Shown: in pieces, positions 15,970 to 25,698 of the stretch
How positions within the stretch are numbered: the stretch's first letter is position 1
How the letters are laid out: every line of letters starts with the position of its first letter
Source: Bacteroidota bacterium
GTDB lineage: Bacteria > Bacteroidota > Ignavibacteria > UBA10030
Reading direction: 5' to 3'
Length of the DNA: 64,000 bases
NCBI GenBank assembly: GCA_025454835.1
Contig: JALONQ010000008.1
Location: 1-64,000, forward strand
Made by a program: the position numbers and the translations under genes
The notes under the pieces: generated by a model
Database searches by the model: none
Told to the model about the DNA's origin: nothing
What the model saw: the letters and a program-made list of their open reading frames with translations, nothing else

Positions 15970-17640
15970 CTAGCGGCTCATTCGCTTGTACTTCATCCGG
16001 TGCGGCTGTTCTTCCGTGATCCCCAGCCGCTTCTTCTTGTCCTCCTCGTACTCCGTGTAGTTGCCCTCGAAGAAGCGCACCGTACTGTCTCCTTCGAACG
16101 AGAGAATGTGCGTCGCCACCCGGTCGAGGAACCACCGGTCGTGCGAGATGACCACGGCACAGCCCGCGAAGTTCAGCAACGCCTCTTCGAGCGCCCGCAA
16201 GGTGTTGACGTCGAGATCGTTCGTCGGTTCGTCGAGCAAGAGCACGTTGGCCCCGTCCTTGAGCACTTTCGCCAGGTGTACGCGGTTCCGTTCGCCGCCC
16301 GACAGGACGCCCGTGGGCTTCTGCTGGTCGGTGCCGCTGAAGTTGAACCGCGACACATAGGCGCGTGAGTTCATCTCGCGTGTCCCGAGCTTGAGCAGTT
16401 CCTCCCCGCCCGAGATCTCCTGCCAGATCGTCTTGTCCGGATCGAGCGGCCGGGATTGGTCCACGTAGCCCAGTTTCACCGTGCTCCCCACTGTGATCTC
16501 GCCAGCATCGGGCTTCTCCTGGCCGGTGATCATGCGAAAGAGCGTCGTCTTCCCGGCGCCGTTGGGTCCGATCACGCCGACGATGCCGCCGCGCGGGAGC
16601 GCGAAGTTCATCTCCTCATACAACAGGTTTTCGCCGTAGGCCTTCGAGATCGCCTTCGTCTCGATGACGACGTCCCCCAGGCGCGGGCCGGGCGGGATGT
16701 AGATCTCGATCTCTTCTTCCTTCTCTTTCGCCTGCGCGTTCAGCATCTCCTCGTAGGCCGCAATGCGGGCCTTAGACTTGGCGTGACGTCCGCGCGGATT
16801 CATGCGGACCCATTCGAGCTCGCGGTCCAGCACACGCTGACGTTTCGAAGCCTGCTTCTCCTCCACCTCCAGACGCGCTTTCTTCTGCTCGAGCCACGAC
16901 GAGTAGTTGCCCTGGAACGGAATCCCTTCTCCCCGGTCCAGTTCGAGGATCCATCCGGCCACATTGTCCAGGAAGTATCGGTCGTGCGTAACGGCGATGA
17001 CCGTGCCCTCATACCGGCCCAGATGGTGCTCCAGCCAGGCCACGGATTCGGCGTCCAAATGGTTGGTCGGTTCGTCCAACAGGAGCACGTCGGGTTTCTG
17101 CAACAGCAGACGGCAGAGCGCCACGCGCCGCCGCTCGCCGCCCGAAATGACCTTCACCGGCGTTTCAGAGGGCGGACATCGGAGGGCATCCATTGCCTGC
17201 TCAAGGCGGCTGTCCAGGTCCCAGGCGTTCAGGTGGTCGATCTTCTCCTGCAGTTTCGACTGTTTCTCGAGCAGGGCGTCGTAATCGGCGTCGGGCTGGC
17301 CGAGCGCTTCGTTCACCGCCTCATACTGCTTGACAAGGTCGACGATCGGCTGAACGCCCTCTTCGACGATCTGCCGAACGGTCTTGGCCGGGTCAAGCTC
17401 GGGCTCCTGCGAAAGGTAGCCGAACGTGATCCCCTTGTTCGACTGGATCTCTCCAAGAAAGTCTTTGTCGACCCCGGCAATGATCCGCAGAAGCGTGCTC
17501 TTGCCGGCGCCGTTGAGGCCGAGGACGCCGATCTTGGCGCCGTAGAAGAACGAGAGGTAGATGTCCTTCAGCACCTGCTTGTTCGGCTTGTGGACCTTGC
17601 CCACGCCGATCATGGAGAAGATGATCTTGTTGTCGGTCAT
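15970..17640 (-). CDS. ettA: Energy-dependent translational throttle protein EttA (ABC-F ATPase)
   Basis: 556 residues, typical for EttA. Two ABC ATPase domains are present: Walker A GLNGAGKS and GPNGAGKT, signature motifs ISGGERRRVAL and LSGGERNRVHL, and Walker B LLLDEPTNHLD and LLLDEPTNDLD. The inter-domain linker is Lys/Arg-rich (KKARLEVEEKQASKRQR), and there is an EttA-type arm and toe. There are no membrane segments. The protein binds the ribosomal E site and gates the first elongation step according to ATP/ADP ratio (family knowledge). Monocistronic as far as visible. Confidence 0.95.
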   Translation of the reverse strand: MTDNKIIFSMIGVGKVHKPNKQVLKDIYLSFFYGAKIGVLGLNGAGKSTLLRIIAGVDKDFLGEIQSNKGITFGYLSQEPELDPAKTVRQIVEEGVQPIVDLVKQYEAVNEALGQPDADYDALLEKQSKLQEKIDHLNAWDLDSRLEQAMDALRCPPSETPVKVISGGERRRVALCRLLLQKPDVLLLDEPTNHLDAESVAWLEHHLGRYEGTVIAVTHDRYFLDNVAGWILELDRGEGIPFQGNYSSWLEQKKARLEVEEKQASKRQRVLDRELEWVRMNPRGRHAKSKARIAAYEEMLNAQAKEKEEEIEIYIPPGPRLGDVVIETKAISKAYGENLLYEEMNFALPRGGIVGVIGPNGAGKTTLFRMITGQEKPDAGEITVGSTVKLGYVDQSRPLDPDKTIWQEISGGEELLKLGTREMNSRAYVSRFNFSGTDQQKPTGVLSGGERNRVHLAKVLKDGANVLLLDEPTNDLDVNTLRALEEALLNFAGCAVVISHDRWFLDRVATHILSFEGDSTVRFFEGNYTEYEEDKKKRLGITEEQPHRMKYKRMSR

Positions 17641-17801
17641 TGATTCTTGCGAGTGGTTCTTAGAGACCCGTCGGTTCTAACGATCGTGATCTGATGAGCT
17701 TCGGATGAAAAGTTGATGTCGCTGCGCGACGTAGTATTGAGCCTCCGGCTGGCAACTGGGCCACTAATATACGAAATTGTCCGACCTCGCTTGAGAGAAG
17801 A

Positions 17802-19361
17802 ATGAGCCGAACCGGACACAAACGACCTTTGGATGACGCGGATCCTGGCCACACCCTCCCTGTGAGGAGGACGATCACCGCGAGGCTTGCGATCCTGACG
17901 GCGTCCGTCGCTCTGTCGTTGCTGGTGGTCCCGGCCGAGACCCCGGCCCAGCCCCGCGCCGGGCAGCGCCAGCCGATCCGTGCCGCGTCGCCTCTTCTCT
18001 ACTACGAAGCGAATCCGTCGCAGGTCATCGAAACCTTCGCCCTCATGCGCGAGGCGAACTCCGGCAGTTCGGCCGCAATGCATGAGCTTGGCTACCGCTA
18101 CCTCCTGGGACGCGGCATCGCCGCCGACACCGCCAAGGCCGCCGAGTGGATCCTGAGGGCCGCCGAGAGGGGCATGGCGCTGGCCGAGCATAATGCGGGC
18201 ATCCTCTACACCCACGCCCTGGGCGTGGCCTGGAATCCTTTCGAGGCTTTTCAGTGGTTCCGGAAAGCCGCCGAAAAGGACCAACCCGCCGCCCTGTACA
18301 TCTACGGACTTCTCCACACCGACGGCCTGCTCATCAAGCCCAACTGGGGGCGCGCCTGGTCGCTCGTGGCCGAGGCCGCATCGAAAGGCTATGAGCCCGC
18401 CAGGGAGATGCTGGTCGAGTTCCGGCGCCTCGGCATCGACACCCTGCGTCTGAATGCACGCGCTCTCGCCGACACCACTCGCGGGCTCTTCTATCTGCAG
18501 TTCGGTCAGGCGAGTAATCCCACCGTCTCCGACACCATGCTCGCCCGCGAACTGGCGCGCGAAGTCCCTGAGACCGGCGACGCCGGGATGACGGCGTCCC
18601 CCCGACAGGGATCGGATGCTTCGGAGCTCGATTGGATCGTACAGCTGGGCGAACGCGGGGTGCCCGAAGCGCACGTCGTGCTCGGACGCATCTACGAAAA
18701 GGGGATCGGCGTCACCAAGGACCTGGTGCGGGCCGCCGCGCATTACCAGCGCGCCAATCGGCTTGATTCGCCGCGCGCCCCGGCCTTGCTGGCTGAGATC
18801 TCGCATTCCGACGCCTTCGTCCGTGAACTGACTGAGCGGACGCTCAGCGACGATCGCGACGCGCGCTACGTGTGGGCCTCTCTGGCTGCGAACGGATTCG
18901 ACGAGCGGATCGGCATTCCGCAAGCGAAGAAGATGCTCGAGGAGAATATCGCCAGTTCGCCGCCGCATGGCAACTCACTGCTCGAGCTTGGGATGTGGTA
19001 CGCCACCGGACGACACGTGAAGCAAGACCCGGCATTGGCCGTCGCCCTTTGGGAGAAAGCAGATCGTGCGGGCGTGAGGGAGGGAAAGACGCGAACGTTG
19101 CTCGCGCTCTTGGCGCTCGATCGCGGAGCGGCAAGCACATCGGTACCGTTCATCCGGTCGGAAGCCGACAGCGGATCCGTGCTCGCTCAGGCTGCGTTGG
19201 CGTTCTGCCTCGAGCAGGGGATCGGCATGCCCGCCAGTCAGCCGGAAGCGGCCTCCATGTACCGCAAAGCCGCCCAGCGCGGAAGTCAGATGGCCTACCT
19301 GAACCTGCGGCGCATGTATGACGCGGTAAGGCCAAGCGCCGAAGAATTCAGGATTGAGTAA
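17802..19361 (+). CDS. Secreted Sel1-repeat (SLR) protein
   Basis: 519 residues with GAGAGAAG before the ATG. A signal anchor near 26-46 (LAILTASVALSLLVV) is followed by Sel1-like repeats of about 36 residues. Examples are AMHELGYRYLLGRGIAADTA, AEHNAGILYTHALGVAWNPF and EAHVVLGRIYEKGIGVTKD. Such repeats form alpha-solenoids that scaffold other proteins. No enzymatic domain is attached. Its neighbours give no functional clue. The 160-bp gap before it holds no obvious feature beyond a possible promoter. Confidence 0.85.
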   Translation: MSRTGHKRPLDDADPGHTLPVRRTITARLAILTASVALSLLVVPAETPAQPRAGQRQPIRAASPLLYYEANPSQVIETFALMREANSGSSAAMHELGYRYLLGRGIAADTAKAAEWILRAAERGMALAEHNAGILYTHALGVAWNPFEAFQWFRKAAEKDQPAALYIYGLLHTDGLLIKPNWGRAWSLVAEAASKGYEPAREMLVEFRRLGIDTLRLNARALADTTRGLFYLQFGQASNPTVSDTMLARELAREVPETGDAGMTASPRQGSDASELDWIVQLGERGVPEAHVVLGRIYEKGIGVTKDLVRAAAHYQRANRLDSPRAPALLAEISHSDAFVRELTERTLSDDRDARYVWASLAANGFDERIGIPQAKKMLEENIASSPPHGNSLLELGMWYATGRHVKQDPALAVALWEKADRAGVREGKTRTLLALLALDRGAASTSVPFIRSEADSGSVLAQAALAFCLEQGIGMPASQPEAASMYRKAAQRGSQMAYLNLRRMYDAVRPSAEEFRIE

Positions 19362-19522
19362 GCATAGTCATTCAGTCTGAGGTCGAAGAAGGTATGCCGT
19401 AAGCAGGTACACACAGGCTATGGGCAGGCAGAGTTCGTATGACAAGAATTCGAGGTCTTTTCCTAAGGATATCTGCCTGACCGGGCCAGCCAGTGCCTGC
19501 CAACTGCCTCCTTCCTTGGTTC

Positions 19523-20053
19523 TCACCAACCCTTTACTCGCCTCAGCTCCGTCACATGGGCGCAATGGTGCCTTCCGTGCCAAGCGTAGAGTTGCAGCAG
19601 CCGGTCGACGTCCATCGGGCCGTTCTCGGGATGCTGTACGCGCCTCTCGAAATCCGCTGACGTGAACGATTCGAGCATCATCGCCCACCGTGCGTGCAGC
19701 GCTTCGATGATCGATATCGACAGGTCGATCGGCGCCGTTCGTGAGTCGATGAGTTCACTCCACCGCTTCTCGTTGTACGGCTTCACAGTGGGATTGTCTT
19801 CCGTGACCGCCAGCCTGAAACGGATGTAGGCATTCATGTGGCTGTCGGCCAGGTGATGCACCACCTGCCGTACCGTCCAGCCGCCGTCGCGGTATGGCGT
19901 ATCAAGCTGGATCTCAGTCAGGCCGGCGACGGCTTGCGCCAGCCGTTCGGGCGCTTCTTCGATCTGCCGGATGAGGGCGGTCCGCTCGTCCTGGCTGATC
20001 GTGTCTTTCGGCGCGAACTTGCCGACGGGGTAGCGGGGATCGAGTGTGGACAT
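19523..20053 (-). CDS. DinB/YfiT family metal-binding protein
   Basis: 176 residues of the YfiT/BstA-like branch of the DinB four-helix-bundle superfamily. The His triad is visible: VHHLADSHMNAY near the first third and YAWHGRHHCAHV near the C-terminus. The N-terminal DPRYPVGKF is typical of YfiT proteins. Family members are metal-dependent thiol S-transferases or hydrolases; the substrate here is unknown. The gap 19362-19522 before its stop shows no gene. Confidence 0.85.
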   Translation of the reverse strand: MSTLDPRYPVGKFAPKDTISQDERTALIRQIEEAPERLAQAVAGLTEIQLDTPYRDGGWTVRQVVHHLADSHMNAYIRFRLAVTEDNPTVKPYNEKRWSELIDSRTAPIDLSISIIEALHARWAMMLESFTSADFERRVQHPENGPMDVDRLLQLYAWHGRHHCAHVTELRRVKGW

Positions 20054-20059
20054 GGCGAA

Positions 20060-20225
20060 GACCCTTATCGGTGAATAGAGAATGGTAAATCGTCAATCGG
20101 AAAGCGAGGTCCTGTGGAACCCCTTGCATGCTCCAGCTCTTGACTCCTGTGTCCGACTGCCGTCCTCCGCTCCTCCTTGCTCCCCGCTCCCAACTCCTAA
20201 CTCCTGCCTCCCGCCTCCTCCTCCA
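20060..20225. repeat. Word-like repeats: GGTGAATAGAGAATGG and CTCCTAACTCCTGCCTCC tracts
   Basis: Upstream of the DinB-like gene a purine-rich tract (GGTGAATAGAGAATGGTAAA, then TCGTCAATCGG) is followed by a pyrimidine-rich one at about 20130-20225 (CTCCCAACTCCTAACTCCTG). The second runs a short way into the 3' end of the ABC exporter gene, encoding EELEEEAGG. Similar words occur at 24540-24580 and, inverted, at 8156-8203. Confidence 0.5.
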
Positions 20226-21978
20226 ATTCCTCCCCGATCTGCTGCCGCCACATGGCGTAGTATAGCCCCTTCTGGGTGACGAGCCCGTCGTGCGTGCCGG
20301 ACTCGACGATCGTTCCGCGCTCGAGCACGTGGATGATGTCCGCGTGCATGACCGTCGAAAGCCGGTGTGCGATCATGACCGTGATACTCTCGCGCCGCTC
20401 GGAGACCGACCGGATCGTCTCGGCGATGTTCTCCTCGGTCAACGAGTCGAGCGCCGACGTCGCTTCGTCGAACACGATCAGGTCGGGCGACCGCAGCAAC
20501 GCCCGCGCGATCGAGAGCCGCTGCTTCTCGCCTCCCGAGACCTTCACGCCGGCTTCGCCGATGACCGTGTCGACCCCCTTGTCAGCCCGCGACAGCAGGT
20601 CCTGGCATGCCGCCTGGTCGAGCACGCGGCGAACCTCCTCGTCTGTGGCGTCGGGCTTCACGAACCGCAGGTTCTCGGCGATCGTACCCGAGAACAATTG
20701 CGTGTCCTGCGTGACGAAACCGACGCGTGATCGCACCGCTTCGAGGTCCACCTCGGCCTGCGGAATGCCGTTGTAGAGGATCTGTCCTTCCGCCGGACGG
20801 TACAGCCCGACCAGCAGCTTCACGAGCGTCGTCTTCCCCGCGCCCGATGGTCCGACGAACGCCACGGAGCCGCCCCGCTCCGCCTTGAACGAAACGCCCT
20901 TCAGCGCGTGCCGGCGTCCCGAACGATGCGTGAACGAGACCCTGTCGAACTCGAGCGTGTTGATGCGGCCCAGCGCCGCAGGGCTGGCGGGACGCTCTTC
21001 GGGTGTGCGGGCCAGCAGCTCGGCGAACTTCTGGAGCGAGATCTCCGCCTCACGGTACACGTTGATGATCGACCCCAGCTCCTGCAGCGGACCGAAGATG
21101 AAGAACGAGTAGATCCAGAGCGAGAAGAACTGCCCGATCGTGATGTCCTGCCGGAAGATGAGGTAGAGCATCAGGCCCAGAATGCTCGTGCGCAGGAAGT
21201 TGACCGAGGTGCCCTGGAGGAAGCTGATGCTCCTGATGTATCGCACCTTCTTCAGCTCGAGCTTGAGGATCTTGTCCGTCGTGGCGTTGAGCCGGTCGAT
21301 CTCCTGACCCGCCAGGCCCAGACTCTTCACCAACTCGATGTTCCGGAGTGATTCGGTCGTCGAACCGGCCAGCGCCGTCGTCTCCGCCACGATCGACCTC
21401 TGAACCGTCTTCACCTTGCGGCTCAGCACCGATGAAAGCCATCCAAGCAGCGGAACGGTGGCGAAGTAGACCGGCGCGATGAGCCAGTGGACGCTGATGG
21501 CGTAGACGAGCACGAACAGAATACCGACGAGCGTCGTGAACAGGACGCTGATCGACGCGGAGATGAGGCGTTCGACGTCGGTCCGGACCTTCTGCAGGAT
21601 GCCCAGCGTTTCCCCGCTCCGCTGGTCCTCAAACACTTGGTACGGAAGCTCCAGCGAATGCCGCAGGCCGTCCTGGTAGATGCGCGCCCCGATCCGTTGG
21701 GTAATGACGTTGATGTAGTAGTCCTGGAAGTTCTTCGCAACGCGCGAGATGAACGCCACGGCGACGGCGGCCAACAGGAGCATCGAGACGCCGCGCAAGA
21801 ATTGGGCATACGTGTATGAATCGTACTTCGTCGCGTACTCGTCGATGATGTACCGGAAGATGAGCGGGTCGAGGAGGGAGAAGACCTGGTTGATCGTCGC
21901 AAGGGCGAGCGCCAGGGTCACGAGCTTCCAGACCCTGCGCAGATAGCCGGCCAGCAGCCGGAAGGGCTGGGCGATCAT
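20197..21978 (-). CDS. ABC exporter, fused permease and ATPase (MsbA/LmrA type)
   Basis: 593 residues forming a half-transporter expected to dimerise. Six transmembrane helices lie in the first about 320 residues. The nucleotide-binding domain has Walker A GPSGAGKT, Q-loop FVTQDTQLFSG, signature VSGGEKQRLSIARALL, Walker B LIVFDEATSALD and switch His in IAHRLSTV. Family members export lipids, drugs or peptides; the substrate cannot be read from the sequence. The start codon directly follows the stop of the M1 aminopeptidase gene, so the two are probably co-transcribed. The last residues (EELEEEAGGRS) are repeat-derived. Confidence 0.92.
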   Translation of the reverse strand: MIAQPFRLLAGYLRRVWKLVTLALALATINQVFSLLDPLIFRYIIDEYATKYDSYTYAQFLRGVSMLLLAAVAVAFISRVAKNFQDYYINVITQRIGARIYQDGLRHSLELPYQVFEDQRSGETLGILQKVRTDVERLISASISVLFTTLVGILFVLVYAISVHWLIAPVYFATVPLLGWLSSVLSRKVKTVQRSIVAETTALAGSTTESLRNIELVKSLGLAGQEIDRLNATTDKILKLELKKVRYIRSISFLQGTSVNFLRTSILGLMLYLIFRQDITIGQFFSLWIYSFFIFGPLQELGSIINVYREAEISLQKFAELLARTPEERPASPAALGRINTLEFDRVSFTHRSGRRHALKGVSFKAERGGSVAFVGPSGAGKTTLVKLLVGLYRPAEGQILYNGIPQAEVDLEAVRSRVGFVTQDTQLFSGTIAENLRFVKPDATDEEVRRVLDQAACQDLLSRADKGVDTVIGEAGVKVSGGEKQRLSIARALLRSPDLIVFDEATSALDSLTEENIAETIRSVSERRESITVMIAHRLSTVMHADIIHVLERGTIVESGTHDGLVTQKGLYYAMWRQQIGEELEEEAGGRS

Positions 21979-23643
21979 CTATTTCACCCGCTCATCGATG
22001 TAGGATCGGCGCACCTCGGACGCGACGTAGAAGTGGGTCTCATCCACCGAGACGTCGCGAGGCTCCACACCAGGGATCGCGAGCGATTGCCAGGTGGTCG
22101 TTGCCATCACCCGCTGGCTCTTGCCGCCGAAATGGATCACCGCAGGCATGCGGAAGGCGCTCGTCGTGCCGGTCCATCGATATTGCAACCGCACGTCGCT
22201 TCCCTTCTTCGTCACGCCCACGCTCAGCTTCGGAACGCCGGTCAACTTGAAGTAGTGTTCGTAGAACGCCGCGTGGTTCTCGCCGCTCACCGAATCGACG
22301 AACGCGAAGATCTGGTCGCCCGTCACGGCCGAAAGCCGGAACCGTTCCTGCAGGCCGCGGAGGATGCGGAACCAGAGCGTGTCGTCGTTGATGACGTGAC
22401 GCAGCGTGTTGAGCACCAACTGTCCCTTGTCGTACATGTCGCCCGAGCCTTCATGCTGGACGCCGTGCGTGCCGATGATCGGCCGGTCATTCCTCACGTT
22501 CGGCTTCTTGCCGTTCACATACTCCATCGCCATCTCCTTTCCCCACCGTCCCTCGACATAGACCGCTTCGGCGTAGGCCCCGAACGATTCGTGGATCCAC
22601 ATATCGGCCACGTCGGTCGAGGTCACGTTGTTCCCCCACCATTCGTGCGCCGACTCGTGCAGGATGATGAAGTCGAACAGCACCCCCGCGGGCGACGAGG
22701 CCCGGCCGCGATAGCCGTTGAGATACTGGTTGCCGTATGCCACGGCCGTCTGATGCTCCATGCCGAGGTGCGGCGATTCGATGAGCTTGAAGCCGTCGCG
22801 CCGGAAGGGATACGGACCGAACGCCTTCTCGAAGATCTCCATCATGGGCTTGACCTCGGCGAACTGGCGCTTGGCTGCCTCAAGATTCTGCGGCATGACG
22901 TAGTAATCCAGCGTCAGCGGATCGGCCGCGCCGTAAGTCTCTCTCCAGTGCGCGAACTTCCCGATGTTGACGGTCACATTGTAGTTGTTGATCGGGTATG
23001 AGATGGACCAGTCGAACTTCGTCCAGCCTTCGGGGAGGGTCGTCGTCGAGCGAAGGCGGCCGTTCGAGACGTTCTGCAAACCCGGCGGCACCGCAACGCT
23101 CAACAACATGCTGTCGGGCTCGTCCTCCTGATGGTCCTTGTTCGGCCACCAGAGGCTGGCACCGGTCCCCTGGCACGTCACCGCCACCCACGGGTTGCCG
23201 GAGGAGTCCCTCGTCCACGTGAACCCGCCGTCCCACGGGGGCCTGATCGCCACCTGCGGCCGTCCGCCGTACTCGATGCGGAGCGAGTAGGTCCGGCCGG
23301 GCTCGATCGGCTTCGGCAGACGGATGAACATCGCGCCGAACTCTCGGGTCACGGGCAGAGCTTCCTTGCCTCCGTCGAGCGTGATGCGGCCGACCGGCAT
23401 GTTGGCGAAGAGGTCCACCTGGATGATCCGCGAAGGCGAAACGCCGGTGAACACGACGGTGTTCGAACCCCGCACGCTGCTGTCGGCCGGGTCGACACGG
23501 ACGTCGAGGTGATAGTACCGGACGTCGTACGAGGTGCGTTCAGGACGCAGGCCGCCGCGGAGCGAATCGGCTCGCGTGAACGCCGCCTGTTGGGCGAACG
23601 CCGACGCCACGAGGAATACGGAGAGAATGACGACGGTCTTCAT
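21979..23643 (-). CDS. Secreted M1 family zinc aminopeptidase
   Basis: 554 residues with signal peptide MKTVVILSVFLVASAFAQQ. The N-terminal beta-domain is followed by the thermolysin-like catalytic domain. The zinc motif HESAH (HExxH) is followed 18 residues later by the third ligand, Glu, in MWIHESFGAYAEA. The substrate-binding motif is GMEHQ in place of the classical GAMEN, as in many secreted Bacteroidota-type M1 enzymes. It removes N-terminal residues from peptides in the periplasm or outside the cell. It lacks the large C-terminal helical domain of PepN. Tandem with the ABC exporter. Confidence 0.9.
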   Translation of the reverse strand: MKTVVILSVFLVASAFAQQAAFTRADSLRGGLRPERTSYDVRYYHLDVRVDPADSSVRGSNTVVFTGVSPSRIIQVDLFANMPVGRITLDGGKEALPVTREFGAMFIRLPKPIEPGRTYSLRIEYGGRPQVAIRPPWDGGFTWTRDSSGNPWVAVTCQGTGASLWWPNKDHQEDEPDSMLLSVAVPPGLQNVSNGRLRSTTTLPEGWTKFDWSISYPINNYNVTVNIGKFAHWRETYGAADPLTLDYYVMPQNLEAAKRQFAEVKPMMEIFEKAFGPYPFRRDGFKLIESPHLGMEHQTAVAYGNQYLNGYRGRASSPAGVLFDFIILHESAHEWWGNNVTSTDVADMWIHESFGAYAEAVYVEGRWGKEMAMEYVNGKKPNVRNDRPIIGTHGVQHEGSGDMYDKGQLVLNTLRHVINDDTLWFRILRGLQERFRLSAVTGDQIFAFVDSVSGENHAAFYEHYFKLTGVPKLSVGVTKKGSDVRLQYRWTGTTSAFRMPAVIHFGGKSQRVMATTTWQSLAIPGVEPRDVSVDETHFYVASEVRRSYIDERVK

Positions 23644-23727
23644 GGGCTCATGCTCGCAATTGAGGGAGGGAGGAAACTCGCAGATACGTAGGAGAGAAAC
23701 AAGGCGCTGAAGCGGTTCACGGAGCGA

Positions 23728-24351
23728 TCAGCCGGTGATCTCGACGGCGCTGCCCATCATCTCCGCACCCTCGATCCGACGCACCATGAGATCGGCGACG
23801 TCGCCACGCGAAACGCGGGGAAACGCCGATACCGCCAGCGCCGTCCCGACGCGGTATCGACCTGTGGGCGGAGCGTTCGTCAGGATGACGGGGAGGGCGA
23901 CGAACCACTCAAGACCGCTGGCCCGCAACAACGCCTCCGCACGCTCCTTGTCCTCCATTCTCCTCCGGATCATCGTCCACAACATTGCGGCGTAGAAACC
24001 CCGACGCGAAGCGCCCGTGCCGAACGCCGAGACGAACAACAGCCGCCGGACCCCCGCCTCCTTCATGGCCGTGAGCAGGACCTCCATGACGTCGCCCGAG
24101 ACCGTCAGCCGAGCGTCGGATCCCCGCTTCGGACCGATCGCGTGCACGACCACGTCTGCTCCGACGAGAGCCTTCCGCGCGTCCGTCGCTCTCAGGGGAT
24201 CTGCGATGATGATCGTGTGCCGGTCGTGCTCGGCCATCACCGATGGCGTCGAACGATGGACGGCCACCACCTCGTGACCGGCCTCGAGCGCTCTTGCGAC
24301 AACCCGCCGGCCCGTCTCACCGCTTGCGCCAAAGACCACCACGCGTTTCAT
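23728..24351 (-). CDS. NAD(P)-binding Rossmann-fold protein (atypical SDR, NmrA/NAD-dependent epimerase-like)
   Basis: 207 residues from the ATG at 24351, preceded by GGAG. The dinucleotide-binding glycine motif is at the N-terminus (VVVFGASGETGRRVV). Later come the VVVHAIGPKRG and RRLLFVSAFGTGASR strands typical of atypical short-chain dehydrogenases of the NAD(P)H-binding type. The canonical YxxxK is not clear, so the protein may sense or bind the cofactor or act as a quinone/flavin reductase relative. The substrate is unknown. Confidence 0.82.
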   Translation of the reverse strand: MKRVVVFGASGETGRRVVARALEAGHEVVAVHRSTPSVMAEHDRHTIIIADPLRATDARKALVGADVVVHAIGPKRGSDARLTVSGDVMEVLLTAMKEAGVRRLLFVSAFGTGASRRGFYAAMLWTMIRRRMEDKERAEALLRASGLEWFVALPVILTNAPPTGRYRVGTALAVSAFPRVSRGDVADLMVRRIEGAEMMGSAVEITG

Positions 24352-24420
24352 CCTCAAACTCCTTTACCCCATCTCAAGGTTATCGATCTCTCCGACGAAG
24401 AATCTCTCGCTGAAGTCCTC

Positions 24421-24444
24421 TGCCCCGGATTGAGATCCGGGGCA
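24421..24444. repeat. Perfect 10-bp stem hairpin
   Basis: TGCCCCGGAT and ATCCGGGGCA enclose the loop TGAG. No T-run follows on either side. It lies in the 208-bp gap between the NAD(P)-binding protein gene and the small membrane protein gene and resembles a REP-type palindrome. Confidence 0.6.
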
Positions 24445-24565
24445 GGAAGAAAGAGAATTTGAATGCTGCATTCGCAGCAGTTGTATTGGGCCTCCGGCCC
24501 CTTCGGGCTCCCTTCCAACTTCTTTGTTGCACATGCCTGCCCTCTAACCGAACTCCTCCACTCCT

Positions 24566-24925
24566 TCACTCCTGCTTCTGGCTTTCCGCCTTGTGTTCTG
24601 ATCCGCATCCGCACCTCCGGTCCCATTCTGCCTTGAACCGCTCGCGCTCTTCGGGCGCCATCGAGGCCAGTTTCTCCTCGAACTTGTGCTTCCACTGGTC
24701 GCGGCTCGACGGATGCTGATACGCCCGCCACCGTCCGACGCCGCGCAGCAGGATCTGCGTCAGCAACAACAACGCGACTCCCTGCCAGTACGTGAGCGGC
24801 GGCGCGCCGGACACGTCGGGCACGACCGCATTCCACAGCACCATCACCACCCCGCCGAGCGCGAGGATCGTCACGACCGTCATGGCCACCACGGCCGCGG
24901 CCTTCTTCAGCCACCACGCTTTCAT
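24566..24925 (-). CDS. Small two-helix membrane protein next to ECF sigma factor
   Basis: 119 residues. Hydrophobic helices lie at about 8-33 (AAAVVAMTVVTILALGGVVMVLW) and 46-64 (YWQGVALLLLTQILL). A charged cytoplasmic tail follows (FEEKLASMAPEERERFKAEW) with a Cys pair in RRCGCGSEH. It begins nine bases after the ECF sigma factor gene on the same strand, the position where a regulatory partner is usually encoded. There is no ZAS HxxxCxxC motif, so an anti-sigma role is only a possibility. Confidence 0.65.
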   Translation of the reverse strand: MKAWWLKKAAAVVAMTVVTILALGGVVMVLWNAVVPDVSGAPPLTYWQGVALLLLTQILLRGVGRWRAYQHPSSRDQWKHKFEEKLASMAPEERERFKAEWDRRCGCGSEHKAESQKQE

Positions 24926-24934
24926 ATCGTGCTC

Positions 24935-25513
24935 CTACAGTTGGTCCAGTTCATGATACAACTCCTGCAATCGGTCGCGGAGATGCAGCACCGCGTACCG
25001 TTTGCGCGACAGCAGGGTGTTCATCGGTACGCCCGTGATCTCCGCCATCTCCTTGAAGCTCTTCCCCTCCAGCTCATGCCACACGAAGACCTGCCGCTGG
25101 TCCTCGGGGATCTCGTCGAGGGCGTCGGCGAGTTCCTTCCAGACCAACGAGCGCGCATACGCCCGGCCGGGGTCTTGCTTCGGGTCGAAGAGGATCTCTT
25201 CGAGGTTGAGCGGCGCATCCGCGTCGCGCGAGGTCGCCGTCAACCGCTCGGGACGCTTGCGCCGGTACCAATCGATGATCCGGTTGCGGGCCACGCGGAA
25301 CAGCCACGCCGTCACCTGCTCGATGGGCTCCGTGACGCTGTACGACGAGACGAGCTGCATGAGCACATCCTGCAGAATGTCCTCCGCATCCTCGTCGTTG
25401 CCGACACGGCGGCGAATGAAGTCCGACAGGCGCTGTCGCTCCTGCCGGACCGCCTTCGTCAGCACGGCGTCTCGTTGTCCTTCGGCGGTCATAGTGATGA
25501 TGGCGGCGTCCAT
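24935..25513 (-). CDS. ECF-type RNA polymerase sigma factor
   Basis: About 192 residues from the ATG at 25513 (ATG at 25492 is also possible; neither has a good Shine-Dalgarno). Region 2 contains DAEDILQDVLMQLV and TAWLFRVARNRIIDWYRRKR. Region 4 contains IPEDQRQVFVWHELEGKSF and EMAEITGVPMNTLLSRKRYA. It has sigma-2 and sigma-4 only, as in extracytoplasmic function sigma factors. A small membrane protein follows at once and may regulate it. The target promoters are unknown. Confidence 0.88.
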   Translation of the reverse strand: MDAAIITMTAEGQRDAVLTKAVRQERQRLSDFIRRRVGNDEDAEDILQDVLMQLVSSYSVTEPIEQVTAWLFRVARNRIIDWYRRKRPERLTATSRDADAPLNLEEILFDPKQDPGRAYARSLVWKELADALDEIPEDQRQVFVWHELEGKSFKEMAEITGVPMNTLLSRKRYAVLHLRDRLQELYHELDQL

Positions 25514-25698
25514 GCCCCATGCAGACGGGACAGGAAGCGGGATATTGTGTGAGAAGACGCTCTTGGTCCCTGGTGCTTGAAATTGAAGATTGGAGCTTGG
25601 CGCTTCTTCAAGTGCCAAGAATGAAGTCAGCGCCACAAAACGCAGGTCCCGCCAGACGCACGCCCGGCGGGACCACGAGAACGCATGGCCACCGCTGT

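Noticed and set aside
23728-24351. Classical short-chain dehydrogenase
   Set aside because: The glycine motif is present but no clear catalytic YxxxK, so only an atypical NAD(P)-binding protein is claimed.
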